Shown here one piece after another: positions 11,536-22,782 of a stretch of DNA of 64,000 nucleotides. The position numbers and the translations under genes were made by a program. The DNA is from Corinectria fuckeliana (Eukaryota > Ascomycota > Sordariomycetes > Hypocreales > Nectriaceae). Location of the stretch: positions 310,001 through 374,000 of the forward strand of contig WPDH01000067.1 of assembly GCA_019137255.1 (NCBI GenBank), written 5' to 3'. Within the stretch, counting starts at the first letter, position 1; every line of letters starts with the position of its first letter. Below the pieces are notes generated by a model. That model worked only from the letters and a program-made list of their open reading frames with translations. It made no database searches and was not told the origin of the DNA.

Positions 11536-14500
11536 TCAAGACTGATATCCGTGGTAAGACGTGTCGATGTTATCATGCACCGACTGCTGCATCGCCACAA
11601 TCCCATCATGCGTGCCATCATCCCGCTCCACCGCCGGTCTCGTAGCACCCGCCCTGGTCAATACCTCGCCGTACCAATACCGGCCGCCGATCTCGCGGAC
11701 CCGCTGCTCGCGCTCCTTGTTGTCCATGCTCGCCATCCCGCCGAACTGGTCCAGCATGCCGCTCTCGCAAACGTAGTACATGGCGCCGGCGATGGAGCGC
11801 GGGTCGACGGGCATGCGCGGCCATCGGACGAAGAAGCTGACACTGATGGCCACGACCATCAGGCCCATGATGACGACGGAGAGGCGAAGGCAGACGTTGT
11901 GGGTGATTTCGGTCTGCGTCAGGGTGTACGGGATGTTGGCCAGCAGGATCGGCATGAACTCGGAGAGGATGGTCATCAGCGCGATGACCGCCGGGAAGGG
12001 CTGGCCGTGCTTGAGAGCGGACCAGATGCCGGAGAACGCGTTCGTCGGCCGGGTGAGGAGGACCGAGTTTGACGCGCTCTGGGGGCTGTGCGACATGACT
12101 TGGTACGGAACAATCATGGCAACGCCTGGGAACAGGTCAGTGAGGATTTGAAACTGAAAGAAGAGAGCAGCCTTACTGATGAAGAGAGCCGTCCAGCCAA
12201 ACGAGATGATGACACCCAGCACGGCAAACATGAAGCGAATGCCAAAGGTCTGGCTGGTCATGAATCCTTGGAAGTTGTCCTGCTTCTTGAACGTGATGTC
12301 GTAGTAGATGGTAAGCACCATTAGTCCCAGCAGGAACAGCATAAAGCACAATCGCCACGCAATTCCCAGGGCGATGAACGGGTTCCCCGTCTGCTTCTTC
12401 CTCGTGACGTCGAGGGGGTCCAGAGAGCTGACCTCAGACAGTGTCCCGTTTTTGGCATTATCATCACTCAGGTTCTGGCCAGCGTCGTCATGAAGAACGA
12501 TGCCGTACTCGGTCTGCCCGTGGCTGTTCTCGAAGTAGCCAAATCCATAACGCTTCTCAGCCATCTCCTTGGCAATCTTGTTTTCGGTGGATCGTTGCGG
12601 CCGGATCTCGCGGTTGGTCGCAAGGGAAGCGATGCCCGCCACGCTCCAGGGGTTCGCGCGCAAGCCCGTTTCCCAGTTTCGAAGGAACAGGAGAAGGAGG
12701 CAGAGGAGGGCGATGGTGATGGTGAGGAGGGCAATCAGAGCCAGCGTGGGGTTTGGAGAGACTCCCAGAGCGGCAGCGCAGCCGTGGGGGTTGAAACTCG
12801 TGCAGGTTCCATGCATCTTGACGCCGATGGCTTCGGTCGCGATGGGGGTCATCAGGGCGGTGCACCAGACAATGAGCATGGTGAAGAAGGTGACCGGCTG
12901 GCCCTCGGCAAGGCACGCAAAGGGCTTCAAAAAGCCGGTCCAGCCGCTGAAATGAAGCGTCATGGACTTGGGGCCGTAGGCGCCGCTGGGTCGGTTCAGT
13001 GCATAGAAAGGCTGGTATAGCTGGGCGTTGAGGTCGATGATGCGGGCCGGGATTGACAGGAGCACCGACAAGAACGGAGGGAGGAATTTGCCCACAAAGT
13101 AGTCACCCTGGGTCATTTTGTAGACCTTGATCACCTCTTTGACATTGGCCTCTGTTGACTCGGGGTCTTTGTCTGTGACTGTGGGCGTCACCGTGATCAT
13201 GGCGGTCGAGGTTGACGAGAAGGTCTTTGTTTTCCCCTTCTTGGTCGAGGCGATGGTAGTTGACCCGTCTCCCGACGACGTTATGGTTGTCAGAGAACCT
13301 GAAACGGTTGAGACAAAGGTAGTCGGCTCGACTGAGTTGACAATGGTAGTGAGAAGTCCGCTGAAGCTGGAGACGACTCGAGTGGTCGTCGGCAGGCCGT
13401 CCTCGCCCCAGATGGTGACATCCATGGTGGTGGCATAGGCGCCAACCTCGGTGACAAGCGTCTCTGGCTCTTGCGAAAGCACAATGATGGTCTCACCACC
13501 GGGGATTTCGGAGACGAAGGTGACGGGGTCAACTTTCTCGACCTTCTTGATTGTTTGGTCGGGCTCGACGGAGACAATGTCAATGACCTTGGCAGAGGGC
13601 TTCGCAGTTGGCTTGGGCGGTGCCTTGTTCTCGGGTTCGTCGTTGCCGTCGTTGCCATGGCTATGTTCCTTGTCGCCGTGGCCGTCGTCGCCATCGGCGT
13701 TGTCGCCATCATCATCATGACCCGACTTGCCGTCGCCTGGTTCCTTGTCATTCGACTTGTCATCCCCCGGCCGGTCCGTCTGCTTGCTCTCGGGCAGGTT
13801 CGGCTGGGTATATCTCTCCGTAATGGTGACCTCGCCAATCGTCAGAAAGGTGCTCGCGGCCTTCGTCGTGGTCCCCACGCTTTCCACCTTGGAGGTAGCG
13901 ACGGGCTGCGTCATCGTGGTCCCCCCCTTGACTTCCTCGCTCGAGGCCGCCTCGACGATCTTGGTAGCAGACGACGAGACGTACTCCTGCTCCACCGTGG
14001 TCTTGGAGGTGACAACTTCGCCGGGCATGGTGACGTCCTGCGTCGTCGTGTAGTGGACGGTGTAGGCGCTGCTGGCCATGGGCGTCTGCGCAGTGCCCAC
14101 GGCCGCGGTGTAGCCGGTGCTCTCGCCGGTGATGACGGTCTGCGTCACAGAGCCCGGCTTGGTGACAGTCACGTAGGAGACGGTCTTGGTGGTGAGGGTG
14201 ATAGGGACTAAGCTGGTACGCGTTCCTCCCGAGTGAAAGACGGTGGTCCCATCCACGGTGACGGTCGAGAAGACGGTAGTCGGGACCAAGGTGGTGAACT
14301 TGCCCGTTGTTCCTGGGACCGTGACCATGCTGGAGACGGAGCTCACGTACGTCGTTGTTCCACGGTACCCATCGGCCTTCATTCTACCGTCTCCCTCGTC
14401 GCTCTGCTGCGCGCTTCCGTCGTCTTTCTTTTTCTGGCTGCTGTCTTGTCGAGCCTCGAGGTCTCCCGAGCGCCACCGCTTGCCGTGTATTGTGGCCGTG

Positions 14501-14880
14501 TTATCGGAGTCGGGCATCGACTGTCTCGCCCAGATAACGAGGCCCATCAGAGCCATCAGAGCGATAATCAGACCCAGGACGTAGTACCATCTCAGCGGCG
14601 TGGGCTTATAATTCGGTTGCTTCCGCGGGACCGGGTGCTTGGTGATGCCGTCATCCCAGTATCGATCTTCAGTGGGTTGAGGTTGGTACTGGGCCTCGTT
14701 CCAGTGTTGTTCTTGGGCTGGTTGTGTTTGATACTGTGCTTGGTTCCAGCGCTGGTCTTGGGCCGGTCGCTGTTGGTGCAGATGGACGTCGTCCCAGTGT
14801 CCATCTTCTGGCGACTGCGGTTGGTACTGGGCGTCGTACTCGTACGTCGCAGCGTCGATGCCCTGCCGGTTGGAGTACAT
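11536..14880 (-). CDS. DUF3433-type multi-pass membrane protein with Ser/Thr-rich middle, 1114 aa
   Basis: This is a single uninterrupted exon. Residues about 1-85 hold an imperfect Gln/Trp repeat (units resembling QPxxEDxxWDD and QPAQEQHWNEAQYQ). A first membrane segment follows (YYVLGLIIALMALMGLVIW). Then come about 400 residues rich in Ser, Thr and Val (GTTGKFTTLVPTTVFSTVTV), expected to be heavily O-glycosylated, and an Asp/His/Gly-rich spacer (DDDGDNADGDDGHGDKEH). The C-terminal half has at least seven hydrophobic segments, among them FLSVLLSIPARI, MLIVWCTALMTPIA, LIALLTITIALLCLLLLFL and FPAVIALMTILSEFMPILLA. This layout matches the fungal DUF3433 family, whose role is unknown; a cell-surface or wall-sensing part is only a guess from the Ser/Thr-rich ectodomain. 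Confidence 0.8.
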   Translation of the reverse strand: MYSNRQGIDAATYEYDAQYQPQSPEDGHWDDVHLHQQRPAQDQRWNQAQYQTQPAQEQHWNEAQYQPQPTEDRYWDDGITKHPVPRKQPNYKPTPLRWYYVLGLIIALMALMGLVIWARQSMPDSDNTATIHGKRWRSGDLEARQDSSQKKKDDGSAQQSDEGDGRMKADGYRGTTTYVSSVSSMVTVPGTTGKFTTLVPTTVFSTVTVDGTTVFHSGGTRTSLVPITLTTKTVSYVTVTKPGSVTQTVITGESTGYTAAVGTAQTPMASSAYTVHYTTTQDVTMPGEVVTSKTTVEQEYVSSSATKIVEAASSEEVKGGTTMTQPVATSKVESVGTTTKAASTFLTIGEVTITERYTQPNLPESKQTDRPGDDKSNDKEPGDGKSGHDDDGDNADGDDGHGDKEHSHGNDGNDEPENKAPPKPTAKPSAKVIDIVSVEPDQTIKKVEKVDPVTFVSEIPGGETIIVLSQEPETLVTEVGAYATTMDVTIWGEDGLPTTTRVVSSFSGLLTTIVNSVEPTTFVSTVSGSLTTITSSGDGSTTIASTKKGKTKTFSSTSTAMITVTPTVTDKDPESTEANVKEVIKVYKMTQGDYFVGKFLPPFLSVLLSIPARIIDLNAQLYQPFYALNRPSGAYGPKSMTLHFSGWTGFLKPFACLAEGQPVTFFTMLIVWCTALMTPIATEAIGVKMHGTCTSFNPHGCAAALGVSPNPTLALIALLTITIALLCLLLLFLRNWETGLRANPWSVAGIASLATNREIRPQRSTENKIAKEMAEKRYGFGYFENSHGQTEYGIVLHDDAGQNLSDDNAKNGTLSEVSSLDPLDVTRKKQTGNPFIALGIAWRLCFMLFLLGLMVLTIYYDITFKKQDNFQGFMTSQTFGIRFMFAVLGVIISFGWTALFISKAALFFQFQILTDLFPGVAMIVPYQVMSHSPQSASNSVLLTRPTNAFSGIWSALKHGQPFPAVIALMTILSEFMPILLANIPYTLTQTEITHNVCLRLSVVIMGLMVVAISVSFFVRWPRMPVDPRSIAGAMYYVCESGMLDQFGGMASMDNKEREQRVREIGGRYWYGEVLTRAGATRPAVERDDGTHDGIVAMQQSVHDNIDTSYHGYQS

Positions 14881-16497
14881 GAAGGGCGACGTCGGGACGA
14901 TTTCCGTACACTTCCAGATAGCAAGGATTTGGTAGCACTGGATTGTATATACAGAGTCTACTGTCTAAACGACGTGGACGCGGTGGGTGAAGGCCTCTAC
15001 ATATTCCACCCGCCGCATGAGATGCAAGCACCCAAGCTGTGCAAACCATCGAGCCTCAAGCGCGCCGTGAATGCGAGCGATCCTTGGACGAGGCAGAGCC
15101 AGCCAAGCCCAGCTGTCTAGATTGGGACGGCGGTCAACCGGGCTGAGGACGCCACCCAGAGTCCTACGAACAGCATCGCCCTGGACGCGGGAAGCCAAGC
15201 AAGTCTTGGCCGCCAGTTGGTCCGCACCCATGAGTCCAGACTCAAGCTGTGGGGGGGTTGGCATGAGCCTAATTATAAGACGGCCGCGGGCTAGAAGCCA
15301 TGATTTGCTGCGCCAGCGCCACGGTGCTGGGAGAGGTCTGGCTCGGAGGAGCCGTGGCGTCTTAGCTGCGTCTATTGTGGTCATGCTTGCTACACATCCC
15401 AGCCCCTCCCCTTCTTCAGGTTGCGACCAGGGTTGATTCCTAGGATGGGGGCGTCCTAGAGTTCACGTCAAATGAATACCGTATGCAGGTGAAGCACATG
15501 AGTGAACGGAAAGACTTCAAATCCGCCATTTATCAACCCGGAGGTCGAGTCAAATGTCGAGTCTAACGACGACTAAGACCACTAGCAAGCCTGTAGTTGG
15601 GGTGTCAGCACAAATCATTCTATTGGCGTTTACTGGCTGTGGCTGGCGCAGAGGATGGAGCTGCATACAGCTTTCATTGATGGGATTTGGGAGGGAGCAT
15701 AAATAAGCGGCGAAACAAGCATTTCGGCTCACGTAGTACAGCCCTCGGGGGTTAAAAAGCTGCATTTTAGTGGTATATTTTGCCACTGACTTCCCTTTTC
15801 GTCGAAGTCTCATAGCACATAAATTGTATGAGAAGATACCTGACTTACCCGATCTGTTAGGTTGTGGTAGTGATGAACATCGCCATAGAGGTAGAGTACC
15901 CAGTCCTCATGCTAGCATTCTGCCTTTATCTGTACCGGGACCTGGTTGGCAAGTCACAAATGAACCTTTTTAATCCTTGAGAGCTATACTCTTGGCATCT
16001 TTCCAACTCAGCGTGACTTAACTAAGAGAAAGACTTCGATGTACCATTCTGGGCGACCGGGATCCGGGCCAGTCAGATGAGTGCGCATTAGGCAGTGCAG
16101 GTGCAGATACAGATACAATACCACCAGCCAGCTCAAAATAGAAACAAGAGGCTGGCATACACCAAAAAAAAGGTCAAGCGGAGGGACCCAGCCAGTAAGT
16201 GACATGCTAATGCCACCATCCGGCGAGTCCAGACCGTCGATGGCGGAAAAGGAGAGGGAGAAAGCCCCTGGTACAACAGACCAGCACATTAAAAAAAATG
16301 AAGGACAATGGCAGAATTGAATTCTCGCATTTCTGACTTGAGGGGAGCCTTGGAGAGACTCCCGGAAGGGTGCTAGGAAGTGCGCCATGTTCAAGCTGTA
16401 AAGACTTTATTCGCAACTAAACTATGCCACCCGACTGCCACACCCACACGACGTCCACGTGGGCGCGGCCGCGCTGCCCCGAGCTTCCCAACACCGT
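14881..16497. other. 1.6 kb intergenic region
   Basis: It lies between the start of the DUF3433 gene and the 3' end of RPS16. The left third (to about 15400) is GC-rich with several shadow ORFs, the right part more AT-rich with an A-tract at 16165-16172. No ORF has family features. It probably holds the long 5' leader and promoter of the DUF3433 gene. Confidence 0.4.
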
Positions 16498-17168
16498 TTA
16501 TCGGTAGGACTTCTGGAAGCGCGAACGGGCGCCCTTACCACCGAACTTCTTGGGCTCGCAACGACGGTTGTCGGCGACGAGGAGGGTGCGGTCGAACTGG
16601 ACGAGGGCCTGCTTGAGGAGGTTCTTGGAGTGCTCGTCGACGAACTTCTGGTAGTAGGCGATGAGGGACTTGGCAATGGCTTGACGGATGGCGTAGATCT
16701 GCGAGGTGTGACCACCGCCGGTGACGCGGACGCGGATGTCGACGTTGGCGAACTTGTCGAGGCCAACAACCAGGAGGGGCTCGTAGACCTATGAAGCAGG
16801 AAGAAGAAAAAAGTATCAGCATTTCGTTCCGTCTCTCGCAAGTGATCATCTGCAGTCGCTAGAGTATTCGATCCTGCAACGACTTGGGGGTTTCGAGGGT
16901 GGAATGGTGTTCACGGGTCGTAGAGGGCTTAAAATCGTACCTTGAAGCGCAAGATCTCGGGTTGGACGAGGTTGAGAGGGCGGCCGTTGACCTTAACGAG
17001 ACCCTTGCCGGCCTATTTTGTGAAGTCATCGTTAGCAAATTCGTTCGTTCCGACGTCTTTTCGAAGTCGCGGCAGCGGGCTTTCCTCCCCACCACGAACC
17101 TTGCAGTGGGCGACAGCGGTGGCCGTCTTCTTCTTGCCGAAGCATTGCACGCTCTGGGTCGTCGACAT
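16498..17168 (-). CDS. RPS16: 40S ribosomal protein S16 (uS9)
   Basis: Exons 17168-17100, 17012-16941 and 16788-16498 join in frame to 143 aa, the exact usual length of eukaryotic S16. The first exon reads MSTTQSVQCFGKKKTATAVA, the second AGKGLVKVNGRPLNLVQPEI, and the third includes GGGHTSQIYAIRQAIAKSLI and ends KGARSRFQKSYR, the invariant C-terminus that reaches into the ribosomal P-site. Introns are 87 and 152 nt (donors GTTCGT and GTACGA). No single ORF spans it, so an ORF-only caller would miss it. It is transcribed away from RPL32, about 420 bp apart. Confidence 0.95.
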
Positions 17169-17590
17169 GATTGCTGATTGTCTGGTTGCCGGAGGTGCTG
17201 TGCTGTGAGGTTAGGAGCTGGCTGCGGGACGTGTTGGGATGGTCTAGCTCGCCTATCAATTTTTTGCAATAGAGAGGGGTTGTGCCCTCGGAAGACGCTA
17301 GGCCACTTTCGGTGGAGACACCGGGGAGGAAAGCCGCCGCACCCACCACCAGGGCACACGCTCGCGCGCAGCAAGAAAAAAAAAAAAAGGTGGTGCACGT
17401 GATGGCAACCCTAAGCCCTTGGTCTTAGCGGCCGAATTTGACATTGCCAGAATTTCGCCTCGCCAGAACCTCACGCCGGATACTATCACAGCCAACCAGC
17501 CGTTCGACTAACCCGCAGTCAAGGTACGAAAGACCTCGCTCGAGACGAACGCATCATCGCGACGAGCAGAAGTACTGACCCTCCTTCCAG
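17169..17590. promoter_or_regulatory. Shared bidirectional promoter region of RPS16 and RPL32
   Basis: 422 bp lie between the two start codons of head-to-head ribosomal protein genes. It contains an A-tract near 17374-17386 and, at about 17406-17413, AACCCTAA, a telobox-like octamer known from ribosomal protein promoters in several eukaryotes. Whether it works as an element here is inference. A T-rich/C-rich leader (CTCCTTCCAG) runs straight into the RPL32 ATG and could itself be the acceptor of a 5'UTR intron. Confidence 0.45.
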
Positions 17591-18297
17591 ATGGTTTCCG
17601 CCAAGCAGCACGTCCCCATCGTGAAGAAGCGTACGTACCTCCTGCCCGCTCAACACCGCACAACTTCTCCTCCCCCTCCAACGAACAATCCACGATGATG
17701 GCCCGACGACGATATTGGAGGCCGGTTAAAGAAATATCTTGGGAACATCAATGTTGACTGGTGTGTGTGCAGGCACGAAGCGCTTCGCCCGTCACCAGAG
17801 TGATCGGTTCAAGTGTGTGGACCCTAGCTGGCGCAAGCCCAAGGGTATCGACTCCCGTGTCCGACGACGCTTCCGTGGTACCCCTCGCATGCCCAAGGTA
17901 TGTGCAGCCCCCTTGCAACTCCCAGAAACCGCAAATATCTGGCGACTTGCCGTTCTGGAGGGGTTAGTTGCTGACGAATTGCGATTTTAGATCGGCTATG
18001 GTTCCAACAAGAAGACCAAGTTCCTTACCCCCTCCGGCCACAAGGCTTTCCTTGTCAGCAACCTCAAGGACGTCGAGCTTCTCCTCATGCACAACCGCAC
18101 CTTCGCCGCCGAGTACGTTGCCCCCGACTCATCGATAAAAGTCTCGTGTGTCCACGAAGCATTTTTGCTAATAGTGTCCCTTCTGCAGGATTGCCCACAA
18201 CGTCTCGTCGAGAAAGCGAATTGACATCATTGCCCGCGCGAAGCAACTAGGCGTCAAGGTCACGAACCCCAAGGCGAAGGTCACGACCGAGGTATAA
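17591..18297 (+). CDS. RPL32: 60S ribosomal protein L32 (eL32)
   Basis: Exons 17591-17630, 17773-17897, 17991-18112 and 18189-18297 join in frame to 131 aa, the normal length. Protein landmarks are MVSAKQHVPIVKK, then RTKRFARHQSDRFKCVDPSW and RKPKGIDSRVRRRFRG, GYGSNKKTKFLTPSGHKAFL, and the end VKVTNPKAKVTTEV. Donors are GTACGT, GTATGT and GTACGT, acceptors GCAG, TTAG and GCAG. The protein is strongly basic. It is divergent from RPS16, with which it probably shares upstream control. Confidence 0.95.
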
Positions 18298-19561
18298 AAG
18301 GGTTAAGGGTCGGTTTTGGGCTGCTTTACGGTTGCATCGGAAAGGGTTTTGCGTTGCTTGCGGTTCTGGCATGTACACTCGTGCTAGAGAATATAACGCG
18401 CCGTTGAACGACAAGACACAAGACTTGGCTTGAATTGCCAAAAACAAATTCATGGTGCACCCATCCGAACTGGCGAGGGCGCTGGGAGGGGGGGGGGCGG
18501 GGGGACTTTGACGAGAACCTGGTGTTACGGACGAGACAAGGAAATAGATGAAACCCCTAAAGTTAGGGCTTCCCACCTACGGTTGATCAGCAGATTTGAA
18601 GCTCTCCTTGCCAATTTGATGTCCTGAATGCTTGCCTACCTACCCACTTGCTATGTCTCAGCTTAGTGCTCTGCTGTTCCGACGTCTCGACTGGCGACTC
18701 CTCCCTCAGGCTTCCTCTTATGTGATTTCAGCTTCGAGGACAGCTAACGCGAACGATGCACATATTTCTGTGCACCCCAGTTCTTATACAACTACCTAAT
18801 TCAGTATGGTTACGGGAGACGGCAATAGACTCAGTGTGCCTTGAACCAAGGCCGAGGTTGGCATTCTTTGTTGATGGGCACTTGCGTGTCGACACATGAG
18901 TTTGCTAGCATTCCAGTCTACAAGAGATGCAACTCCGACTCAAATGAACGACGTAAATGAAAGTACTAAGGCGTAGGCAAGAATTTAGTAAAGTATTTCC
19001 AATGTCGAAGCATCGGAAAAGCACCTAAGTATGCATAACCCTATTGCTGTCACCTACTGTACTGTAGGTGCCTTCCATCTGCTGTAAATTAACGGGAGTG
19101 GTTAGGATTGTGAGCGCCGCGAGCAGCTGCCGGAGCAGGTGCCTTGCCAGCTGCCTCGCACTTCCCTCGCAGACGGCATCGTCACGCACCGATATTTTCT
19201 CTCCTTTAATCTCAGGACTTCTTCATCGTCAATGTTTGTCGCCGCGCTTGGTTGCGGTTCATGCTCTCCATGCCGCATGCCATGCAGCGCCCGTCGCTCC
19301 CTTTGTTGTTTATATCGATTCACCGAGTAGCCTCGCAATAGCATCACTTACACGCCAGCCATCCTCCGATTTTCCACTCCAAGTAGCAACAAGAGACCAT
19401 TCGTATTCTTCACACCCGCAGGCTGCCGGCCATTGGAGTGCAGGCTTGTTCAGAACGACTCGCATCGGCAATTTTCGCCCCGAAACTTGGTTATGATGGC
19501 TTTCAGACGGGTCACTTCCCGTCAGCCCCGCGGGTTCCAGCCGCAGTGCACTCACCTCACC
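18298..19561. other. 1.26 kb intergenic region
   Basis: It holds the 3' end of RPL32, a poly-G tract at about 18487-18504 interrupted by one C, and no credible ORF until the gene at 19562. The in-frame extension of that gene upstream to 19433 is open, but the conserved-looking start is MTRLYGVEFVC. Confidence 0.4.
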
Positions 19562-20812
19562 ATGACCCGCCTGTACGGCGTCGAGTTCGTCTGCGAGTCG
19601 TGTCGCCGACCGGGACCGTTTGGATGGATATATCGGTGTACACAGGACCGGGATGAATTGATTGAGCAGGCGGCACAAAGAGGCTACACTGTCAGCGAAA
19701 ACCCGTTTGCGAGGCTTTTTCAATAGGCTAACATACGGGCAAGACTGCGTTTGACGAGCTGGGGCAACGCTTGACGGAGGAACTGGGAATACGGAAGGGC
19801 AGTCCTGCTGCGCGAGAAGACAAGCTATGCTTTCTCGACGAGATCACCCCTGAGCAGATGGCCGAGTACCGACCAGACCAGGTGGCTACGATCCTGCGGC
19901 AGAGAGAAAACGTAAGCACAAGTTAGCTGACTGTCCAAGAAACGAAACGACGTACTAAAATCATCGTCAAGTTGCAGAGTGTAATCGAGAGGGAACGCCT
20001 CCAAAAGAACAGCGCCGTCCTTTTTGGCCCCTTTTGTCAAACGAACGGCATCGACGAACGGACCCAAGACCACAACTACAGCAGCCGATGGATCTGTACC
20101 GACGAGGAGGAGTGCCAGTTCAAAGTGTGCCCTCTTTGTCGGCCTTCGTTTGCGGATCGAGCTTACCTTAGCTTGAATGCGGTCGTGGGTGGAGAACTAT
20201 CACCAACCGCAGCTACGGGATTTGGCTTCCACGTTTTGGGCGAGCGGCCTGTCGTGGACGCAAACATTGTCAACCGCATCGGCTTACGGCCTCCTGTGCT
20301 AGTGAGTGCCTGGAGATATCGATTGAGAAGGTCGCTGAAGTACTGACGGAAGTCAGTCTCCCACTCGATCCGAGAGAAGTGTTGGTGAGAGCTCCTTCGC
20401 ATCGACGCTCAGCATGATGGAGATGCTAGACGACCAGATAGCGCGAAGCTGCGGGCTATGGAAGGACCTCTGCGAGAATACCGAAACGGTACTCGAAAAT
20501 TCCAAGATTGAATACGAGAGTATTCTGCCCTCGTATGCCTCAATGGCTTCGATTCCCACCCAGCTGAAGCATTCACCCGGATGCGCCAATTTGGGGACGT
20601 ATGAGCGGCTGAAAAAGGGCCTCGAGGAACGAAGCGAAGAAGGTAGCAGCGAGCCGTTCCAAATCGCATTGCTCGGGGGGGCCACACAAGACATCATTAA
20701 CAGATTCAAGATAGACTTTGTCGTCATGGATCAGGCTGGCTCTGTCGCTCCTCCCGAGGTGGACGACACAGACTGCCTTGTCAAGCTCGGCGAGCCTCAG
20801 ACGGAAGTCTAG
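19562..20812 (+). CDS. Cys-rich fungal protein of unknown function, four exons, 358 aa
   Basis: Exons 19562-19690, 19744-19911, 19978-20301 and 20357-20812 join in phase 0 throughout (1077 nt). Intron signals are good (branch points GCTAAC and TACTGAC, donors GTCAGC, GTAAGC and GTGAGT). The protein starts MTRLYGVEFVCESCRRPG. Cysteines at residues 11, 14, 26, 119, 139, 145, 150 and 153 include two CxxC pairs (VCESC; VCPLC), suggesting a metal-binding fold. A conserved-looking block GELSPTAATGFGFHVLGERP VVDA follows the second pair. I recall this start and block from unnamed Sordariomycete proteins but know no function. The C-terminal exon is acidic and helical (LWKDLCENTETVLENSK). An in-frame ORF extends 43 codons upstream, so the start could be earlier. 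Confidence 0.65.
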
Positions 20813-20936
20813 AACACACTGAGCTGTGACTAGAGTAGAGCAGAGCCTGGGAACAGCCCGTCGTGGTTCATGAGCACCTGATTAAGTCTACCTTCCTCTT
20901 GTCCTAATCGTAAATGCTTTGCTGAGCTAGCTAAAG

Positions 20937-22782
20937 CTAAGAATCTTCCTTTAAGCTCTCCAGTACCTTTTTGATCATCTGGTTGCCTACAACCTTAGCC
21001 TCCTCGAACCGCGGCTCGAAGAACTGCTGGGTGCTCACGAACCGCTTCTCCCACGTCTCAAAGTGGCCCAGGCTCACGCACTCCTCCCACCCGCGCGCGG
21101 CAAACGTAAACTCGAGGTCGTCGCTCCGGTACGTCTTGTCGTCGACGGCGGTGCGCAGCGCTGCGTCGAGCACGTCCTCGTTGCGGAACAGGTACTCGGT
21201 CACGCCGAGGCGCAGGCGGAACAGCGGCGTGCTGCAGAGCATGTGGTCGTAGGGCACGATGTTGAGGGCCGCCCAGCAGTCGACCATGGCCAGCAGCGAG
21301 AGGTGGTTGTTGGGGCGCGGCTCGTCGGTAGGCGTGCCGAGCGAAAAGGACGACAGGATGGACGGCTCGAGCAGCGGGCGCGTGTCCCAGGTAGTGGACG
21401 GGCCGAAGACCTTATCGCGGGCGCGGTAGACGCGCTCGCGCAGGCCGTCGAGGTTGCCCTCGAGCATCAGCTTGTACAGCTCGGTGGCGCTCTTGGCGTA
21501 CTGGGAGATCTGCTCGCGGGCCTCGGGGTTGAGGATGGCGAGGCCGGCGTAGACGTGCCACTTCTGGCTGTAGATGCGCAGCATCAGGTTGACCTTGACG
21601 TTCTCGATGCCGCCGACGTAGCGGCTCAGCTCCCAGGGGAACTGCTTGTTGGCGTGCCAGGCCTTGCCCATGGACAGGAAGGCCGCGTGCGTGACGGCCT
21701 GCGTGTCGGCCGTGATGCGGTCGTGCTCACGCGCCGTCAGGTAGACGAACTTGGAGCGGAGGCACGCCAGGACGGCCTCGACCTTGCGGAGGGCCTCGTC
21801 GGGCGCGCGGTGCTGGATGAGGACGAGCGGCTGGTTGAAGGGGTCGACGTTGGGGCCGTGAAGAGAGTGGCACGAGACGATGGCCACGTCGGCGGGGAGG
21901 TGGGCCTCGAAGGCTTTGATCTCGGGAGACTTGCACGATGTCTGGCCTCCGACGATGGCGCCGAGCTTGGTCGCTAGAGACGAGAGCAGAAGACAGCGTT
22001 AGACAGGGCGTCGTCCCCTAGGGCGTCTTCGGATTCACATGCGGAATTGGGAGGGAGGGAGAGCGCATACAGGGTCCATATTGGGAAATCACACGGTCAA
22101 TGACGGCGGCCTCGACGCTATAAATAATGTAGTCGCTTGCGCGGGATACGAAGTGACCATTGCGGCAGATCTCTATATTCTTCTATTCAAGGCTTCAGCG
22201 TTCTGGCCGGGCGGGAGCAGGTACACGAGGCAAGTGCGCGAGTGCCGTACATTTCCAGCGTATTCTTTCTGCAGGCTTTTCTGGTTCTCTTCCCTATCGC
22301 AGGCCATAATTCTAAGACCGCCATTAGCCACTCGGCACGGCGTCGGGTATCATCACGAGAGAGTGTTCCTGTCGTCTTTGGAGTCCCTTGTTAGCGGCTG
22401 AGTACCAGATGGAAATGAGACGCAAAAAAGTGGAGGGAACTTTCTTCAGACAAAGTATTGTTAAGGTAGCAAGGGTTAACATCATTGAGAGCACAGGGGA
22501 GAGTTCGACGGCCATAACGGCAACCAAACGTCCCTGCACAATGCTCGAGCCAAATGCGCTCTTGTCATCATGAGAAGGAGGTGAAGGAGGGTTGACAATG
22601 AAAGAAAGAAAAGAGTCGCGATGTGACGGAAGTGACTTACCAAGAGAACACCCAAGTGTAGGGCTGGAGATGGCGGCGCCAGATTGTGACACAACTTACC
22701 TCCAGCCAGCGGCAGACAGCCTCTCGGCGTACATCTTACCCATGTCGCCCATCCCAATGAGGCCGACAACGAAGTTTTCCAT
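20937..22782 (-). CDS. TYR1: Prephenate dehydrogenase (tyrosine biosynthesis)
   Basis: Exons 22782-22700, 22311-22251, 22182-22071 and 21973-20937 join in frame to 430 aa, close to yeast Tyr1. It converts prephenate to 4-hydroxyphenylpyruvate with NADP+ in tyrosine synthesis. The N-terminal Rossmann motif is VVGLIGMGDMG (residues 5-15), continuing CDREENQKSLQKEYA across the first intron. SDYIIYSVEAA, YGPSTKLGAIVGGQTSCK, HSLHGP, EHDKITADTQAVTHAAF-like EHDRITADTQAVTHAAF and YSQKWHVYAGLAILNP are all family blocks. Only the last 316 residues lie in one open frame; the first three exons are short and easily missed. The first intron (388 nt) is long for this genome. The gene is divergent from the RCC1 gene. 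Confidence 0.92.

Noticed and set aside
13471..15120. Plus-strand ORFs of 246 and 295 codons opposite the DUF3433 gene
   Set aside because: They mirror its Ser/Thr/Val codons and have no motifs of their own.
17366..17413. AACCCTAA octamer as an interstitial telomere repeat
   Set aside because: Only one unit is present; a promoter telobox is the more sensible reading.
21063..21977. 304-codon plus-strand ORF opposite TYR1
   Set aside because: Antisense shadow of a GC-rich gene; no family features.
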